A DNA stretch of 64,000 bases from KBS-83 sp051025295. Its GTDB lineage: Bacteria; Acidobacteriota; Terriglobia; Terriglobales; Acidobacteriaceae. The DNA is taken from NCBI GenBank assembly GCA_051025295.1, contig JBMGJV010000011.1; one strand, given 5' to 3'. A program made the translations under genes and the position numbers. Each line of letters begins with the position of its first letter. Position 1 is the first letter of the stretch. The notes beneath the pieces are model-generated. The model searched no databases, was not told the origin of the DNA, and saw only the letters and a list, made by a program, of their open reading frames with translations. Of the stretch, positions 38,381-47,402 are shown in pieces.

Positions 38381-39403
38381 TTACCTCCTTCCCGGGGTGG
38401 CATCGAGCATGAGGATGATGAGCAACAGTGGCAGATACAAGACGCTGACGCGGAGCAAAGCGTGAGCAAAGGGGCGCGATGCAGTGAAGCTGGGCGCCTT
38501 GAGGATGCGGGCGAAGCGGATGGTGGCGCCGAGATAGACGAGGCCGAGCACCACCGCTGAGATCGCGTAGACGGGGCCCGCAATGTGCAGCATCCAGGGC
38601 AGGAGCGAGACGGGAACCATGAGCACGGCGTAGACCAGGGCCTCGGCGACGGTCGACCAGCCATCCGGCTCGACGACGGGGAGCATGCGGATGCCGGCGC
38701 GGCCGTAGTCCTCGCGGTAGAGCCACGCGATCGCCATGAAGTGCGGGAACTGCCAGACGAAGAGGATCGCGAAGAGTGCGACGGCGGGCCATTCGATGTG
38801 GCCGCGCGCCGCGGTCCAGCCGAGCAACGGGCCCATGGCCCCGGGGAAGGCGCCGACGAAGGTCGCGAGGGTGGAGCGGTACTTGAGCGGCGTGTAGATC
38901 GCGACGTAGGTGAAGACGGTGAGCAGGCCGAGCAGCACCGTGACCGGGTTGGTAAAGCGCAGCAGCACGAGCGAACCGGCGGCGATCGCCGTGAAGGCGA
39001 CCAGCAGGCCGTGAGGCAGGCTGATGCGTCCGGAGGCGAGCGGGCGGCTGCGGGTGCGCATCATGCGAGCGTCGGCGCGACGCTCGATGATCTCGTTGCA
39101 GGCGCTGGCGCCGGCCGAGATGAGCGCGATGCCGGTGAGTGTCCAGAGCAGGCCGAGATGCAGTGTGGGGATGGCCGAGCGCACGGAGCCGAGGTGGAAG
39201 CCTGCCCACGCCGTGATGACGACCATGGCGGTGACGCGGGCCTTGCCGAGCTCCATGTAATCCGTGAGCAGTTGGCGCAGACGGGCGATCAGGCTGGGGG
39301 CTGCGCTCTCAAGAGTGGGGCGACCGGGAGCTCCGGCTGTGGCGTCGACCGGCGCGGAGGCCGCATTCTGAACAGCCGCGTTGTGAGCAGCGCTTATCGG
39401 CAC
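38381..39403 (-). CDS. ctaB: Protoheme IX farnesyltransferase (heme O synthase)
   Basis: The 340-residue UbiA-superfamily protein has about nine membrane helices. The heme O synthase motif NEIIERRADARMMRTRSRPL is near residue 100, with the second conserved loop FLFVWQFPHFMAIAWLYREDY. It attaches a farnesyl group to heme B to make heme O for terminal oxidases. The N-terminal 40 residues are variable. It leads a leftward cluster with the ABC ATPase (stop 7 bases before the next start), the permease, DUF420 and a small membrane protein. ctaA is not adjacent. Confidence 0.96.
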   Translation of the reverse strand: MPISAAHNAAVQNAASAPVDATAGAPGRPTLESAAPSLIARLRQLLTDYMELGKARVTAMVVITAWAGFHLGSVRSAIPTLHLGLLWTLTGIALISAGASACNEIIERRADARMMRTRSRPLASGRISLPHGLLVAFTAIAAGSLVLLRFTNPVTVLLGLLTVFTYVAIYTPLKYRSTLATFVGAFPGAMGPLLGWTAARGHIEWPAVALFAILFVWQFPHFMAIAWLYREDYGRAGIRMLPVVEPDGWSTVAEALVYAVLMVPVSLLPWMLHIAGPVYAISAVVLGLVYLGATIRFARILKAPSFTASRPFAHALLRVSVLYLPLLLIILMLDATPGRR

Positions 39404-39677
39404 AGGGTGCTCGCGGCTGAGGGGTCGGGGACGAGCGGCATGGGCAGGGTCCGCGCGGAGATCTGGAGGAGCGCGTTCATGCCTTCGCGTCTACGCACTC
39501 CTCAATGATAGCAACCGGAGCGGGGGTGGGCGGGGTGACGAGCAGAGGGCGTTTTGATCGGCTGGGGACGAGTGGCGGCAGGGTACGCGTACGACTTCGA
39601 TTTCGACAACGACCCGACCGGCTTCCCTACCAGTATTCATCCGACGCGCTGAGTGTGTGAGGGGCCGCGGGCACGGC

Positions 39678-40787
39678 TCAGTGAGAAGGCTTGTCTGCCA
39701 GAAACGCGGCGATGTGCTCGTTCAGAAACTTCTCGTCGGCGGGGCTGGCGCCGGCGCCGGCGGGGTGGCCCCAGAGCGAGGGAATAGGCAGCAATGTGCA
39801 ATGCGGGATGAACTGCGATTCGTACTGCGCGTCGGCGACTGGGAAGTAGAGGTCGGTCGCTGAGGGCATGTAGAGGACCGGCGCATGGATGGATGCGAGC
39901 GCCTTCGCGACATCGCCGTGGAAGCCGGGTGTGGTGCCGACGTCGTGCTGCTCCCAGGTACGTAACTGGAGGATGAGGTCGTTCGCGTCGCCGCCGTCGA
40001 TGAAGTGGGTGCGGTATTGCTCGATGACCTGCTGGACCGAGGTGGCCTTGGGGTTCTCTTCGCGCCATAGCTCCTTGCGCCACCACTCCTGTCCGTAGAG
40101 CCACGCGGTCCACACGATGGAGAAGGCCTGGATGCCCTTGGTGGGCTCGGCCTTGTAGTCGCCGTTTTCAAAGGCGGCGTCGGTGGTGATGGCGGTGATC
40201 TCGCTCTCGTTGCGGACGATGCCGTGGCCGTAGGTCTTCGCGGTGCCGGAGGTGGCGACGATGTGGCTCATGTAGTCGGGGTAGGAGACGGCCCACTGGA
40301 AGGCCTGCTGCGCGCCCATGGAGAAGCCGATGACGGCTTCGAGGTGGCGGACGTGGAGCTCATCGACGAGCAGTTGATGCACGGCGTTGACGTTGTCTCG
40401 AATGGTCGTGACGGGGAAGCGCGGGCCGTGGAGCGGCTCGGGCGTGTTCGAGGGCGAGGAGGAGCGGCCGTTGCCGAACAGCTCCGAGGTGACGAGGAAG
40501 TGCCTGGCGGGGTCGAGCGCCTTGCCCGGGCCGATCAGCCATTCGTAACCGTGAAGGTTCGCCATGTAGTGCGAGGGCAGAAGGATGGCATTGTCGCCCG
40601 CTGCATTGAGCTGGCCATAGGTGCCGTAGACGATCTTCGCCTCGGGCAGCACGGTGCCGTTCTCGAGTTTGAGGTTGTGGATGACGTAGCTGTGCTCGGT
40701 GACGGGCGGGGCGGCGGCAGGCGCTTCCGCATGGGCGGCAGTGAGCGTCAGGGTGAAACACAGAGCGACGGCGGCGGCGAGCTTCAT
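39678..40787 (-). CDS. Secreted alpha/beta hydrolase of the MetX-like (homoserine O-acetyltransferase) group
   Basis: The ATG at 40787 starts a signal peptide (LAAAVALCFTLTLTAAHAEA), giving 369 residues. The catalytic motifs are VIGFSMGAQQAFQWAVSYP (Ser nucleophile), MPSATDLYFPV (Asp) and LWGHPAGAG (His). The N-terminal part (NLKLENGTVLPEAKIVYGTYG, PSHYMANLHGYEWLIGPGKALD) follows the MetX pattern. MetX enzymes are cytoplasmic; the export signal here indicates a different job, perhaps an extracellular esterase or acyltransferase. It is divergent from the S10 carboxypeptidase gene. Confidence 0.88.
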   Translation of the reverse strand: MKLAAAVALCFTLTLTAAHAEAPAAAPPVTEHSYVIHNLKLENGTVLPEAKIVYGTYGQLNAAGDNAILLPSHYMANLHGYEWLIGPGKALDPARHFLVTSELFGNGRSSSPSNTPEPLHGPRFPVTTIRDNVNAVHQLLVDELHVRHLEAVIGFSMGAQQAFQWAVSYPDYMSHIVATSGTAKTYGHGIVRNESEITAITTDAAFENGDYKAEPTKGIQAFSIVWTAWLYGQEWWRKELWREENPKATSVQQVIEQYRTHFIDGGDANDLILQLRTWEQHDVGTTPGFHGDVAKALASIHAPVLYMPSATDLYFPVADAQYESQFIPHCTLLPIPSLWGHPAGAGASPADEKFLNEHIAAFLADKPSH

Positions 40788-40927
40788 CAGGACTTGTGAT
40801 CTCCAAAAGCGGAAGCGACGGGAACCGCACATTGACAGGCTGGTTCAGCTCCGCGTCGTCGCGTTCTGCATTAGTCTCATTACGATCCCCGATCATACGG
40901 TTTCTATCGAAGGAGCACTCCGTCTCT

Positions 40928-42637
40928 ATGGTTCTGTCGCGATTTCAGTTTGGCGCGGTCACGTCGGCCGCGTTGCTTTCGCTGGTGTGTGCTACGGCTG
41001 CGGGAGCGCAGTCGCATGAGGCGCCTTCCGCGGCCGACAAGACCGCCGCTGCTGCTGTGCATGCCGCGGCGGAGACGGCTCCTGACAAAAGAGGCACGGT
41101 GCTGCCGCCGGACTCGACGACCGAGAGCTCGGTGACCCTGGCCAATGGCAAGTCGATGGCGTACACCGCGGTGGCGGGGCTGCTGACGGTGGGCGCGACG
41201 GATCCGCAGGATGCGATGCTGGGGCTCGACGGGCGCTACCTGCAGGACGCGCCGGTGGACCTGCCGACGAAGCCTGAAGACCGGCAGCCGACGGCGCACA
41301 TGTTCTACACCGCGTACTTTGCAAAGGGCGCGACCACGGGCAAGCGGCCGATCATGTTTTTCTACAACGGCGGTCCGGGCTCGGCGACGATGTACCTGCG
41401 CATGACCAGCCTGGGTCCGGTGCGCGTGGACATTCCCGATCTCGAGCATCCGCTGGGTGGTCCGTACAAGGTGTCGAGCAATCCGAACTCGCTGCTCGAT
41501 GCGGCGGACCTGGTGTTCATCGATGCGCCAGGTACGGGTTACAGCCGGATCGAGGGCAAGGACGCGGTGAAGGGCTTCTACGGCGTCGACCAGGATGGGG
41601 GCGCGTTCGACCGCTTCATCCGGCGCTTTCTGACGAAGTATGACCGCTGGGCGTCACCGAAGTATCTGTTCGGCGAGAGCTATGGCACGACGCGCGATGC
41701 AGTGCTGGGCGCCAAGCTGCAGCAGCATGGTGTGGACCTGAACGGCATTGTGCTGCTGAGCCAGATCCTGAGCTTCGACAACTCGGCGGACGGCGCGGGC
41801 ACGAATGTGGGCACGGACAACGGCTTCTTTCTGGCGCTGCCGAGTTATGCGGCGACGGCGTGGTTCCACCACAAGGTGCCGGGCGAGCCGACGCAGGCGA
41901 ACCAGGAGCAGTTCGAAGCGCGGCAGCGTGAGGTCGAGCAGTATGCCCTCGGGCCGTATGCGAGCGCGCTGCTGCAGGGCGCCGATCTGGACGCGGGCAA
42001 GAAGCAGGAGGTCGCGGCGAAGCTTGAGAGCTACACCGGGGTCTCCGCGGCGACGTGGGTGAAGGCGGACCTGCGCATCAACGGCGGGCAGTTCTCAAAG
42101 CTGCTGCAGGACCAGGAGAACATCACGACCGGTCGGCTGGATTCGCGCTACCAGGGGCCGGCAATGGATCCGCTCTCCGCAACGGCGGAGTACGACCCGT
42201 TCACGGAGTCGGTCGAGTCGGCCATTCTGGCGGCGATGAACACCTACGCGCACGGCACGCTGAAGTACGGCACGGAGATGACGTACAAGCCGCGCTTTGA
42301 CGATCCGGGCGCGAACTGGGATCTGAAGCACCGCGTGGGTGGGAACCCGGATGGCTGGTCGGGCACCTTCACGAACGTGTCGATGGACCTGGCGAACACG
42401 CTGAAGCTGAATCCGAAGATGCACGTGCTGCTGATGGGCGGCTACTACGACCTGGGCACGCTGTACTTCGCGGCGACATACGAGATGAAGCATCTGCCGA
42501 TTCCGGCGTCGCTTGAGAAGAACATCGAGTACCAGTTCTACCCGACGGGGCACATGGTGTACGTGAAGCCGGAGGTGGTGCGCGAGCTGCATGACCGGAC
42601 GGCCCAGTTCATCGGGGCGAGCGAGAACGGGCAATAG
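40928..42637 (+). CDS. Secreted S10-family serine carboxypeptidase
   Basis: From the ATG at 40928 (AGGAG 11 bases upstream) the product is 569 residues with a signal peptide ending AAGAQS; an earlier ATG at 40796 is possible but lacks a signal. S10 motifs are FFYNGGPGSATMYL (oxyanion region), DAPGTGYSR, LFGESYGTT (Ser nucleophile), VLLMGGYYDLGT (Asp) and YPTGHMVYV (His). These enzymes remove C-terminal amino acids at acidic pH. A hairpin terminator overlaps the stop of the convergent amidase gene. Confidence 0.93.
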   Translation: MVLSRFQFGAVTSAALLSLVCATAAGAQSHEAPSAADKTAAAAVHAAAETAPDKRGTVLPPDSTTESSVTLANGKSMAYTAVAGLLTVGATDPQDAMLGLDGRYLQDAPVDLPTKPEDRQPTAHMFYTAYFAKGATTGKRPIMFFYNGGPGSATMYLRMTSLGPVRVDIPDLEHPLGGPYKVSSNPNSLLDAADLVFIDAPGTGYSRIEGKDAVKGFYGVDQDGGAFDRFIRRFLTKYDRWASPKYLFGESYGTTRDAVLGAKLQQHGVDLNGIVLLSQILSFDNSADGAGTNVGTDNGFFLALPSYAATAWFHHKVPGEPTQANQEQFEARQREVEQYALGPYASALLQGADLDAGKKQEVAAKLESYTGVSAATWVKADLRINGGQFSKLLQDQENITTGRLDSRYQGPAMDPLSATAEYDPFTESVESAILAAMNTYAHGTLKYGTEMTYKPRFDDPGANWDLKHRVGGNPDGWSGTFTNVSMDLANTLKLNPKMHVLLMGGYYDLGTLYFAATYEMKHLPIPASLEKNIEYQFYPTGHMVYVKPEVVRELHDRTAQFIGASENGQ

Positions 42638-42640
42638 TGC

Positions 42641-42666
42641 TGAAGGGCGGCAGGCGCCGCCCTTCA
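42641..42666 (+). terminator. Rho-independent terminator after the S10 carboxypeptidase
   Basis: TGAAGGGCGGC at 42641-42651 pairs with GCCGCCCTTCA at 42656-42666 (11 bp, 4-base loop), followed by CTTTT on the plus strand. The distal arm includes the stop codon of the convergent amidase gene. Confidence 0.88.
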
Positions 42667-44241
42667 CTTTTGTCGAAGTGCAGGGAACAGGGCAGGCGAC
42701 TTGCGATGGCGGGTCGCCTGTTCGTAACTGTATGCGTAACGAATCAATTGTTGCTCCGTGAACGGCGCCGTGCCGAGGAAGGTGAGCCCTGCGGGCAGTG
42801 TGCCGTGGGTGAAGCCCATGGGCACGGTAATGGCGGGGAAGCCGGTCTGCGGCGAGAGCACCTGTGAGTTGTCACCGGCCGGGCTGGTGATGTCGCCCAC
42901 CTTGCGCGGTGCGTTGCTCCACGTGGGGTAGACGATCGCGTCGAGATGGTTCTGCTCGATGACTGCTGTCAGCGCGTTGCGGAACGCGATCTTCGGCGCA
43001 TCGTGATAGACATCCGGACATGGCGAGCGGCGATCGAGCGTGCCGTCCGGGTTCGGCTTCGGCGGTGCGGCCGCGCCCTGGATCTCGTCGCTGATGTAGG
43101 GCAGGTAGAGGCCTGAGGCGACGATCGCTTTGAGGGAGTGGTACGGCGCGTTCGGATGCTCGTCGAGGTAGTGGTTCAGATCGGCCTCGAAGTCGCCGCA
43201 CCACAGGTCCTTCTCGAGCGCCTGCTCATTCGGAATCGTGACGGGATCGACGATGGTCGCGCCCTGCGCCTCCAGGTCGTGGAGCGCCTGCTCGGTGAGT
43301 TTGCGAATCTCCGGGTCGGTGGTGGGCGTGTCGATGTACGAGCGATAGACGCCGATGCGTGCGCCTTGCAGGCCATGCAAATCGAGCGAGCGCGTGTAGT
43401 CGATGCGATCGTGATCGCGGGCGAGCGCGGTGAGCGGGTCGCGCGGATCGGGGCCGGCGAGCACGGTGAGCAGGGCGGCGGCATCAGCGACGGAGCGTGC
43501 CATGGGGCCGCCCACATCATTGTTGAGAAAGAGCGGGATGATGCCGGCGCGGCTGGTGAGCCCGAGCGTTGGCCGGATGCCGACGAGCGCGTTGTGCGAC
43601 GACGGGCCGCGGATGGAGTTGCCGGTATCGGTGCCGAGTCCGGACTCGGCGAGGCTCGCGGCCACGGCAGCGGCGGTGCCGCCGCTGGAGCCGGCGGGCA
43701 CGCGTGTCAGGTCGTAGGCGTTGCGCGTGATGCCGGCGATGGAGCTGGCGGTGAGGTAGGGCGAGAAGGCCCACTCCGCCATGTTGGTCTTGCCGATTAC
43801 GATCGCGCCTGCCGCGCGCAGCCGGGCGACCATGGTCGCGTCCGCAGCGGGGACGAAGTTTTTCATCGCGAGCGAGCCGCCGGTGGTCTGGATGCCGGCC
43901 GTGTCGTAGTTGTCCTTGATGAGCATGGCGATGCCGTCGAGCGGACGCAGCCGATGCGTCTGGCGGAAGCGGCGATCGCAGCTGTCGGCGTCCGCGAGCG
44001 CGTGCGGATTCAGCGTGACGATCGTGTTGAGGCGCAGGCGATCGGGGCCGAGCGGCTGCTGATCGTACGCGGCGATGCGCGCGAGGTACTGCTCGACGAT
44101 GGCGCGGCAGGTGCTGTGGCCGGAGCGGATGGCCTTTTGCGTGTCAGTGATCGAGGAGTCAGTGACGTCGAAGCTGGGCTGGGCGTGCGCTGCGCAGAGA
44201 ATGAGCAGGGTGGCGAGGAGCGTGCGGTGAGGGCGATGCAT
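42664..44241 (-). CDS. Secreted amidase-signature family enzyme
   Basis: ATG 44241 opens with a signal peptide (RTLLATLLILCAAHAQ) and gives 525 residues. The amidase-signature triad is visible: the catalytic Lys in AMLIKDNYDTAG, the cis-Ser in VPAGSSGGTAAAVAASL, and the nucleophile Ser in TDTGNSIRGPSSHN. Such enzymes hydrolyse amide bonds of varied substrates; exported members are common in soil bacteria. An alternative start at 44262 adds seven residues. The gene lies downstream of the AI-2E-type permease on the same strand. Confidence 0.93.
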   Translation of the reverse strand: MHRPHRTLLATLLILCAAHAQPSFDVTDSSITDTQKAIRSGHSTCRAIVEQYLARIAAYDQQPLGPDRLRLNTIVTLNPHALADADSCDRRFRQTHRLRPLDGIAMLIKDNYDTAGIQTTGGSLAMKNFVPAADATMVARLRAAGAIVIGKTNMAEWAFSPYLTASSIAGITRNAYDLTRVPAGSSGGTAAAVAASLAESGLGTDTGNSIRGPSSHNALVGIRPTLGLTSRAGIIPLFLNNDVGGPMARSVADAAALLTVLAGPDPRDPLTALARDHDRIDYTRSLDLHGLQGARIGVYRSYIDTPTTDPEIRKLTEQALHDLEAQGATIVDPVTIPNEQALEKDLWCGDFEADLNHYLDEHPNAPYHSLKAIVASGLYLPYISDEIQGAAAPPKPNPDGTLDRRSPCPDVYHDAPKIAFRNALTAVIEQNHLDAIVYPTWSNAPRKVGDITSPAGDNSQVLSPQTGFPAITVPMGFTHGTLPAGLTFLGTAPFTEQQLIRYAYSYEQATRHRKSPALFPALRQK

Positions 44242-44271
44242 GCGTGTGCCGCATGATCGCACGAATGACGC

Positions 44272-44302
44272 GCTCTGCCCCGGTCAGTGTTCGGGGCAGA
44301 GC
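44272..44302 (-). terminator. Hairpin between the AI-2E-type permease and amidase genes
   Basis: GCTCTGCCCC at 44272-44281 pairs with GGGGCAGAGC at 44293-44302 (10 bp, 11-base loop). It follows the permease stop on the minus strand. There is no T run, so it may be an attenuator or a rho-dependent pause. Confidence 0.45.
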
Positions 44303-44303
44303 G

Positions 44304-45554
44304 TCAGTCGCCCGCGGCTGTCTCGGCGAGTTGTCGCGCTGCCGCGCCGCCCGTCTCGTCGCGCTGCACGGCGTATTCGTTGAGCAGCACGGCAACCAGC
44401 ACGGCGGTGGGTACGGAGACCATCGCGCCGAGGATCCCGGCGAGGTCCGAGCCGATGATCAGGGAGACGATGATGGCGAGCCCGGCGAGGTCGACCGAGG
44501 ACTGCATGATCTTGGGCGTGAGGTAGGAGTTCTCCACCTGGGCGTAGATCGCATACGCGATGCAGACGTAGAGCACGTGCGGCCAGGAGTCCATGGCGGC
44601 GGCGATGATGACCAGGCACATGGAGATCATGGCGCCGACCACGGGAATGATGTTGAAGACGCCCATCAGCACGCCGAGCGCGTACGCATAGCGGATGTGG
44701 AGCGAGACAAAGACGATGGTCGAGTAGACGCCCAGGATGAGCATGAGCGAGGCCTGACCGAGCAGCCATTTGCCCATGCGTACTTCGGCGCGAAGCATGG
44801 TCTGATTGAGCCGCTCGCGATGGCGCGACGGGAAGAAGGAGAGCGCCCAGTTGTAGGCGTTCTCGCCCTCGAGCATGAAGTAGATGGTGAGCACCAGACC
44901 GGTGATGACCTTGAACACCTTGTCGGCCCACGAGCTGGCCGATGTGACGATATAGCCGACGAAGTTCGAGGCGAAGTCCTGGATGCGTGCGTTGAGCGCT
45001 GACACGTCGAGGCGCGAGGCGAAGGGCAAGCGCTTGAGCCTGCCGAGCAGCTGGGGTCCGCGGGTGGGCAGCTCCTTGACGAACTCACGCGTGTCGTCGA
45101 TGACCGGGGGCAGTGCGAAGAGGATGAACAGCGTGATTGCGCCGCCGACGGAGACCAGCAGCAGAGCGATGGCCGTGCCGCGCCCGGGGCTCCACCTGCC
45201 GATGCGCAGACGCTGCACGCCGCGAATGACGGGCATGAGCACGACAGCGAAGAGCGCGCAGACATAGAGCAAGAGCAGAACGTGACGCAGGTACCAGGCC
45301 AGCGCGAGCGCGATGCCGAGCGCGAAGGTGAAGAGGATGTCGCCGCGCAGCGTGCGGTGACGGCGGACTTCCTTCGGGGTAAGGGCGGCCGCTGGAGGAT
45401 CAGTCTTTGGCTGGGCGGTCGTCTCCGGCTCAGGGCTCTTCTGATCGCGCAGGACGATCTCCGGGACAGGGCGCTCCGGGACAGCGCGCTCAGGTCCGAT
45501 GCTGGGCTCCGGTGCGGGGCCGGGCTGGCGTTGCTCGTCTCGTCGTTGGGGCAT
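44304..45554 (-). CDS. AI-2E family transporter (PerM-type permease)
   Basis: The ATG at 45554 gives 416 residues. After a 70-residue Pro-rich cytoplasmic lead come helices ILFTFALGIALALAWYL, VLLLLYVCALFAVVLMP and others. The family core includes LTIYFMLEGENAYNW, ALGVLMGVFNIIPVVGAMIS and QVENSYLTPKIMQ, the signature of AI-2E/TqsA-like permeases. Members have been tied to autoinducer-2 export, Na+/H+ exchange and other roles, so the substrate is open. It follows aroK after 28 bases. Confidence 0.92.
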   Translation of the reverse strand: MPQRRDEQRQPGPAPEPSIGPERAVPERPVPEIVLRDQKSPEPETTAQPKTDPPAAALTPKEVRRHRTLRGDILFTFALGIALALAWYLRHVLLLLYVCALFAVVLMPVIRGVQRLRIGRWSPGRGTAIALLLVSVGGAITLFILFALPPVIDDTREFVKELPTRGPQLLGRLKRLPFASRLDVSALNARIQDFASNFVGYIVTSASSWADKVFKVITGLVLTIYFMLEGENAYNWALSFFPSRHRERLNQTMLRAEVRMGKWLLGQASLMLILGVYSTIVFVSLHIRYAYALGVLMGVFNIIPVVGAMISMCLVIIAAAMDSWPHVLYVCIAYAIYAQVENSYLTPKIMQSSVDLAGLAIIVSLIIGSDLAGILGAMVSVPTAVLVAVLLNEYAVQRDETGGAAARQLAETAAGD

Positions 45555-45582
45555 CGTGCGCTCCTGGCGATGGGCAGCGATT

Positions 45583-46212
45583 CTACTGTGCCGGGATCTC
45601 GCGGTTTGCGTTCTGTGCGGGGAACGGCGCGAACAGCGCGTCCAGAATGTGCGTGACCACCTGCTGCGGAGCGAGTTCGGCGGTGTCCACGATGAGATGC
45701 GCCTGGCGATAGAAGGGCAGGCGATGGGCGAAGCGCTGCTCGACAGCAGCACTTCCGCCCTCGGTGGAAGCCAGCAAGGGGCGAACAGGGACGGTGCCGG
45801 CTGCGGGTTCGGCGTGGCAGCGGGCGAGCAGCTCCGGCAAGGGAGCCGCGAGATAAATCGTCACTGTATCAGTTGCGAAGTGCCGTGGGGCGCTGGTGGG
45901 GTCAGGCGAGGGGAGGAGCAGCGCGCGGACCCCCGGGGTCTCGATGGCGCCGCCGCCCAGAGCGAGGACGACCGGGTCCTGTGCGAGAGCGGACTGGATT
46001 GCAGCCAGTTCAAGGGCGCGGAAATGCGGCTCGCCGCGGCGGGCGAAGATGTCGGCAATGGAGAGCTGCTGTTCGGCCGCGATGCGCTGATCAATGTCGA
46101 GGAACGGCCAGCCGAGGCGGCTCGCCAGCAGGCGGCCCACGGTGGTCTTGCCAGCCCCCATGAACCCGGTGAGGACGATCCGGCGAGGCCCGTTGGGGCC
46201 GCGCTGGGTCAT
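45583..46212 (-). CDS. aroK: Shikimate kinase
   Basis: The 209-residue enzyme has the P-loop GFMGAGKTTVGRLLASRLGW, the shikimate-binding FLDIDQRI and the pattern IFARRGEPHFRALE. It also has the GALGGGA-type loop LALGGGAIETP and the lid-region arginine. It phosphorylates shikimate in aromatic amino acid synthesis. It is a little longer than usual (about 170-190). The start overlaps the stop of the anti-sigma gene as ATGA. The product ultimately feeds the pathway of PheA encoded at 60477. Confidence 0.94.
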   Translation of the reverse strand: MTQRGPNGPRRIVLTGFMGAGKTTVGRLLASRLGWPFLDIDQRIAAEQQLSIADIFARRGEPHFRALELAAIQSALAQDPVVLALGGGAIETPGVRALLLPSPDPTSAPRHFATDTVTIYLAAPLPELLARCHAEPAAGTVPVRPLLASTEGGSAAVEQRFAHRLPFYRQAHLIVDTAELAPQQVVTHILDALFAPFPAQNANREIPAQ

Positions 46213-46508
46213 TTCGGACGAGAGCTCGGCGTGGCGCTGTTGCCGTTCTGGTCCGTGGAGAGCGTCGTCTGGATGTTGGTCCAGACGGCCGGGCTGGGGT
46301 CATGGATCGGCAGCAGCAGCTTGGCCTGCTGCGCAATGTACTCGAGATCACGAACCAGGGCACTGCACTGCTCGCAGGTCTTCAGATGGTCCTGCTCCTG
46401 CAGCGAGGCTCCGGATTCGAACAGCTCGGGGAGCTGTTCCTGGAACTCGGCGCAGGAGAGAGTGGTTTGGTTGGTTTTCATGGTTTTGGTGTCGTCGGCC
46501 CAGCTCAT
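46209..46508 (-). CDS. Anti-sigma factor with HxxxCxxC zinc motif (soluble)
   Basis: The 99-residue protein carries EQDHLKTCEQCSALV around residue 41, the H-x3-C-x2-C core of zinc-binding anti-sigma (ZAS) domains. There is no membrane helix, so it is probably cytoplasmic, unlike many ECF anti-sigma factors. ATGA overlaps join it to the sigma gene on one side and aroK on the other. It likely binds and inhibits the sigma factor encoded immediately upstream. Confidence 0.82.
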   Translation of the reverse strand: MSWADDTKTMKTNQTTLSCAEFQEQLPELFESGASLQEQDHLKTCEQCSALVRDLEYIAQQAKLLLPIHDPSPAVWTNIQTTLSTDQNGNSATPSSRPK

Positions 46509-47230
46509 GGCAGCGCCTCTCGCCGTGTGTTGTTCTGCTGCCCCGTGCGCAGCAGGTCACGCAGCTTCATGCGTGCCTTGTGAAGTTGCGATTTGCTATT
46601 ACCGATGGAGCATTCCAACATATCGGCAATTTCGTTGTGCTCATAGCCTTCGACGTCGTGAAGGACGAAGACCAGGCGGTAGCCGGGCGGCAGGTCGCCG
46701 ACGGCGCGCTCGAGCGTGACCCGGTCGATGGAACCGGACAGCATGAGGTCGCGGGCGCCAATGTCCTTGCGCGGGCCGTCTTCCTGTGACGGCTCCAGGG
46801 TCTCTTCAAGCGAGACCTGGGGTAGGCCCTTCTTGCGCAGGTGCATCAGCACGACGTTGACGGCAAGCCGGTGCAGCCAGGTAGAGAAGGCCGAGTCGCC
46901 GCGGAAGGTGCCGATCTTGCGATAGAGCTGGAGGAAGGCTTCCTGGGTGAGGTCTTCGGCTTCGGCGACATTACCGAGCATGCGCAGGCAGAGCGAATAA
47001 ACGCGCCGTTTGTGCAGAGAATAGAGCCGCTCAAAAGCAAGCCCATCGCCCGCCTGGGCAGCCGCAATCGCCTCGGCTTCGCCAGCAATCGGAGGATTGC
47101 GGCGAAGGTGCTGATTGCCCTTCTGCCGCTCCGGACCATTGGTTTCGGAAGATTTGGCGGGTGGGGAAAACACGCCGTTCGTCACTGATTTATTCATGAG
47201 TGTCTTGGTGCTCGCCAACGCAGTCTTCAT
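46505..47230 (-). CDS. ECF RNA polymerase sigma factor (RpoE-like)
   Basis: From ATG 47230 the protein has 241 residues: region 2 (AFERLYSLHKRRVYSLCLRMLG, AEDLTQEAFLQLYRKIGTF, STWLHRLAVNVVLMHLR, shown as separate pieces) and region 4 (LPPGYRLVFVLHDVEGYEHN, EIADMLECSIGNSKSQLHKAR). The first 50 residues are a variable lead; ATG 47197 is an alternative start. It is coupled to a zinc anti-sigma factor by an ATGA overlap. ECF sigma factors direct transcription in response to envelope or redox stress; targets are unknown. Confidence 0.94.
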   Translation of the reverse strand: MKTALASTKTLMNKSVTNGVFSPPAKSSETNGPERQKGNQHLRRNPPIAGEAEAIAAAQAGDGLAFERLYSLHKRRVYSLCLRMLGNVAEAEDLTQEAFLQLYRKIGTFRGDSAFSTWLHRLAVNVVLMHLRKKGLPQVSLEETLEPSQEDGPRKDIGARDLMLSGSIDRVTLERAVGDLPPGYRLVFVLHDVEGYEHNEIADMLECSIGNSKSQLHKARMKLRDLLRTGQQNNTRREALP

Positions 47231-47357
47231 GGTGAGATGCGGAATCCTTTTCAGAAACGCTGGTCGGGGGCAGTGCTCGTTCTGACGCGGAAGTGGCCTG
47301 GAGGGTTGCCCGGGTTGGCTGGTCAGGAGCCGGCAGAGACTACGCCAACCGCTCCTT

Positions 47358-47387
47358 GGGAAGCCGGCCTTTCGCCGACGGCTTCCC
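47358..47387 (-). terminator. Hairpin between the ThiF-like and sigma factor genes
   Basis: GGGAAGCCG at 47358-47366 pairs with CGGCTTCCC at 47379-47387 around a 12-base loop, just after the ThiF-like stop. No T run follows on the minus strand, so termination is uncertain. Confidence 0.4.
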
Positions 47388-47402
47388 GCCGACCGCTCCA
47401 CC

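Noticed and set aside
39583..39660. Short frame reading YAYDFDFDNDPTGFP after a GTACGCGTAC palindrome
   Set aside because: Too short, no convincing start; could be chance or a gene remnant but cannot be supported.
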